Made by a program: the position numbers and the translations under genes. A model generated the notes under the pieces. The model saw only the letters and a program-made list of their open reading frames with translations. It had not been told where the DNA came from and did no database searches. This document shows positions 4,669 through 5,498 of a stretch of 5,498 bases of DNA, in pieces. Source of the DNA: Chitinivibrionales bacterium (lineage in GTDB: Bacteria; Fibrobacterota; Chitinivibrionia; Chitinivibrionales; WJMI01); NCBI GenBank assembly GCA_014729595.1, contig WJJU01000695.1, forward strand, positions 1 through 5,498, in the 5' to 3' direction. Positions within the stretch are counted from its first letter, which is position 1. Each line of letters starts with the position of its first letter.

Positions 4669-5292
4669 ATGGCAGTTTATCGCGGCCCCAGTTGCAGATT
4701 GTGCCGTCGCGAGGGTACAAAGCTGATGTTGAAAGGGGAGCGGTGTCGATCGGAGAAATGCGCGATGGAGCGGAGACCGTTTCCGCCGGGCATGCGTACA
4801 ACCCGTCGTCGTCGCTCGAATTCCGAGTATAACCTGCAGCTTCGCGAAAAGCAAAAAATTCGTCGAATCTACGGCGTACTTGAAAAGCAGTTTCGTAATT
4901 ATTTCGCCGACGCGGCGCATGCGGAAGGAGTGACGGGGGAAAATCTGCTAAGCATGCTCGAAATGCGGCTGGACAACACAGTCTATCGTATGGGCTTTGC
5001 TCCCTCGCGTGACGCCGCAAGGCAGCTTGTCTTGCACAACCACATGCTGGTGAATAGCAAGAAGGTAAATATTCCTTCGTATCAGCTCAAGGAAGGGGAT
5101 ACGATTCAGGTAAAGGATAAGAGCAAGAATTTAGACATAGTGCATACGGCTCTAAAGACTCTGAAGGAAGCCCCCGAATGGCTGGATATCGATAAAGTAA
5201 AGCTGACGGGGACGGTGGTTAGTAAGCCTGAGCGGGCTCAGATACCTGTGGATGTTCAGGAACAGCTTGTGGTCGAATTGTACTCCAAGTAA
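4669..5292 (+). CDS. rpsD: Small-subunit ribosomal protein S4 (uS4), zinc-binding form
   Basis: S4 is a primary binder of 16S rRNA that nucleates 30S body assembly and affects decoding accuracy. The 207-residue product, standard length, has an N-terminal zinc knuckle with Cys9, Cys12, Cys26 and Cys31 (C-x2-C-x13-C-x4-C), the spacing known in Thermus S4. After RRPFPPGMRTTRRRR comes a helical domain and the S4 RNA-binding domain (about 97-160): MLEMRLDNTVYRMGFAPSRD then ARQLVLHNHMLVN. The ATG at 4669 has AAAGGA (4655-4660) 8 nt upstream. In E. coli S4 represses translation of its own operon; that role here is inferred only from position before rpoA. Confidence 0.98.
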   Translation: MAVYRGPSCRLCRREGTKLMLKGERCRSEKCAMERRPFPPGMRTTRRRRSNSEYNLQLREKQKIRRIYGVLEKQFRNYFADAAHAEGVTGENLLSMLEMRLDNTVYRMGFAPSRDAARQLVLHNHMLVNSKKVNIPSYQLKEGDTIQVKDKSKNLDIVHTALKTLKEAPEWLDIDKVKLTGTVVSKPERAQIPVDVQEQLVVELYSK

Positions 5293-5310
5293 AAGGAGAT
5301 TGGGTACACA

Positions 5311-5498
5311 ATGAAGTGGAAAAGCCTGCTGATGCCAAGGGGTATCAAGATCGAGAATCCGGACAATCTGCCGAACTTCGGCCGAGTCATTGTGGAACCG
5401 CTTGAGCGTGGGTTCGGACATACGATCGGCAACTCTCTGCGTCGCACTCTCTTGTCATCGCTTCAAGGTGCGGCCGTGATCTCGGTGAAGATTGATGA
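5311..5498 (+). CDS. rpoA: RNA polymerase alpha subunit, 5' part
   Basis: Alpha dimerises and scaffolds assembly of beta and beta' into RNA polymerase. Only the first 62 codons plus two bases are in the window; the rest of the N-terminal domain and the DNA/activator-binding C-terminal domain lie downstream. The visible part contains the family signature EPLERGFGHTIGNSLRRTLLSSL (29-51), with Arg45 aligning with the E. coli arginine needed for beta binding, even by number. The ATG at 5311 has AAGGAG (5293-5298) with a 12-nt spacer, rather long. It begins 18 nt after the rpsD stop, the usual rpsD-rpoA order of alpha operons. The frame is intact to the window end. Confidence 0.97.
   Translation, partial: MKWKSLLMPRGIKIENPDNLPNFGRVIVEPLERGFGHTIGNSLRRTLLSSLQGAAVISVKID

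Noticed and set aside
4108..4920. A 270-codon open frame on the minus strand opposite rpsM, rpsK and rpsD
   Set aside because: It runs across three conserved genes and an intergenic gap, and shows no domain-like pattern; it is a shadow of the sense coding.
1..5498. CRISPR arrays, tRNA or rRNA genes, insertion sequences or attachment sites
   Set aside because: No regularly spaced repeats, no cloverleaf-like segment, no terminal inverted repeats and no transposase-like frame were seen; nearly all of the window is accounted for by operon genes.

Overview
The window is a continuous stretch of a bacterial ribosomal-protein supercluster, covering the distal part of the spc operon and most of the alpha operon. 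All genes are on the + strand. The order is rplF (3' part) - rplR - rpsE - rpmD - rplO - secY - infA - rpmJ - rpsM - rpsK - rpsD - rpoA (5' part). Each product was recognised from conserved family motifs in its translation. No mobile element, CRISPR array, tRNA, rRNA, phage or defence gene was found, and I see no evidence for a new biological system. The region is a housekeeping locus.

Layout. Positions 1-1973 encode large- and small-subunit proteins L6, L18, S5, L30 and L15, with short gaps (about 30 nt or less) or near-contact between genes. secY (1966-3285) begins inside the end of rplO, so L15 and SecY synthesis are probably coupled. The only sizeable non-coding stretch is 3286-3469 (184 nt) between secY and infA, where many bacteria carry adk and/or map. 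It holds a six-codon ORF with a good ribosome-binding site that coincides with the 5' arm of an imperfect hairpin. A second small hairpin lies just upstream of the infA ribosome-binding site. After it come IF-1, L36, S13, S11, S4 and the start of the RNA polymerase alpha subunit.

The products act together. The ribosomal proteins build the two subunits, IF-1 assists initiation on the 30S subunit, SecY forms the membrane channel that receives ribosome-made secretory and membrane proteins, and RpoA scaffolds RNA polymerase assembly. S4 encoded just before rpoA is a candidate autoregulator of the distal genes, by analogy with E. coli; no S4 target structure was identified here.

Organism. This is a bacterium of roughly balanced base composition. 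The set infA-rpmJ-rpsM-rpsK-rpsD-rpoA, with rpsD inside the cluster, argues against a typical Bacillus-like layout, where rpsD is elsewhere. infA next to rpmJ argues against a typical enterobacterial layout. S4 and L36 both keep their zinc-binding cysteines. Five of the eleven visible starts are GTG or TTG. I cannot name the phylum from this window; a less-studied or uncultured lineage is possible but is only inference.
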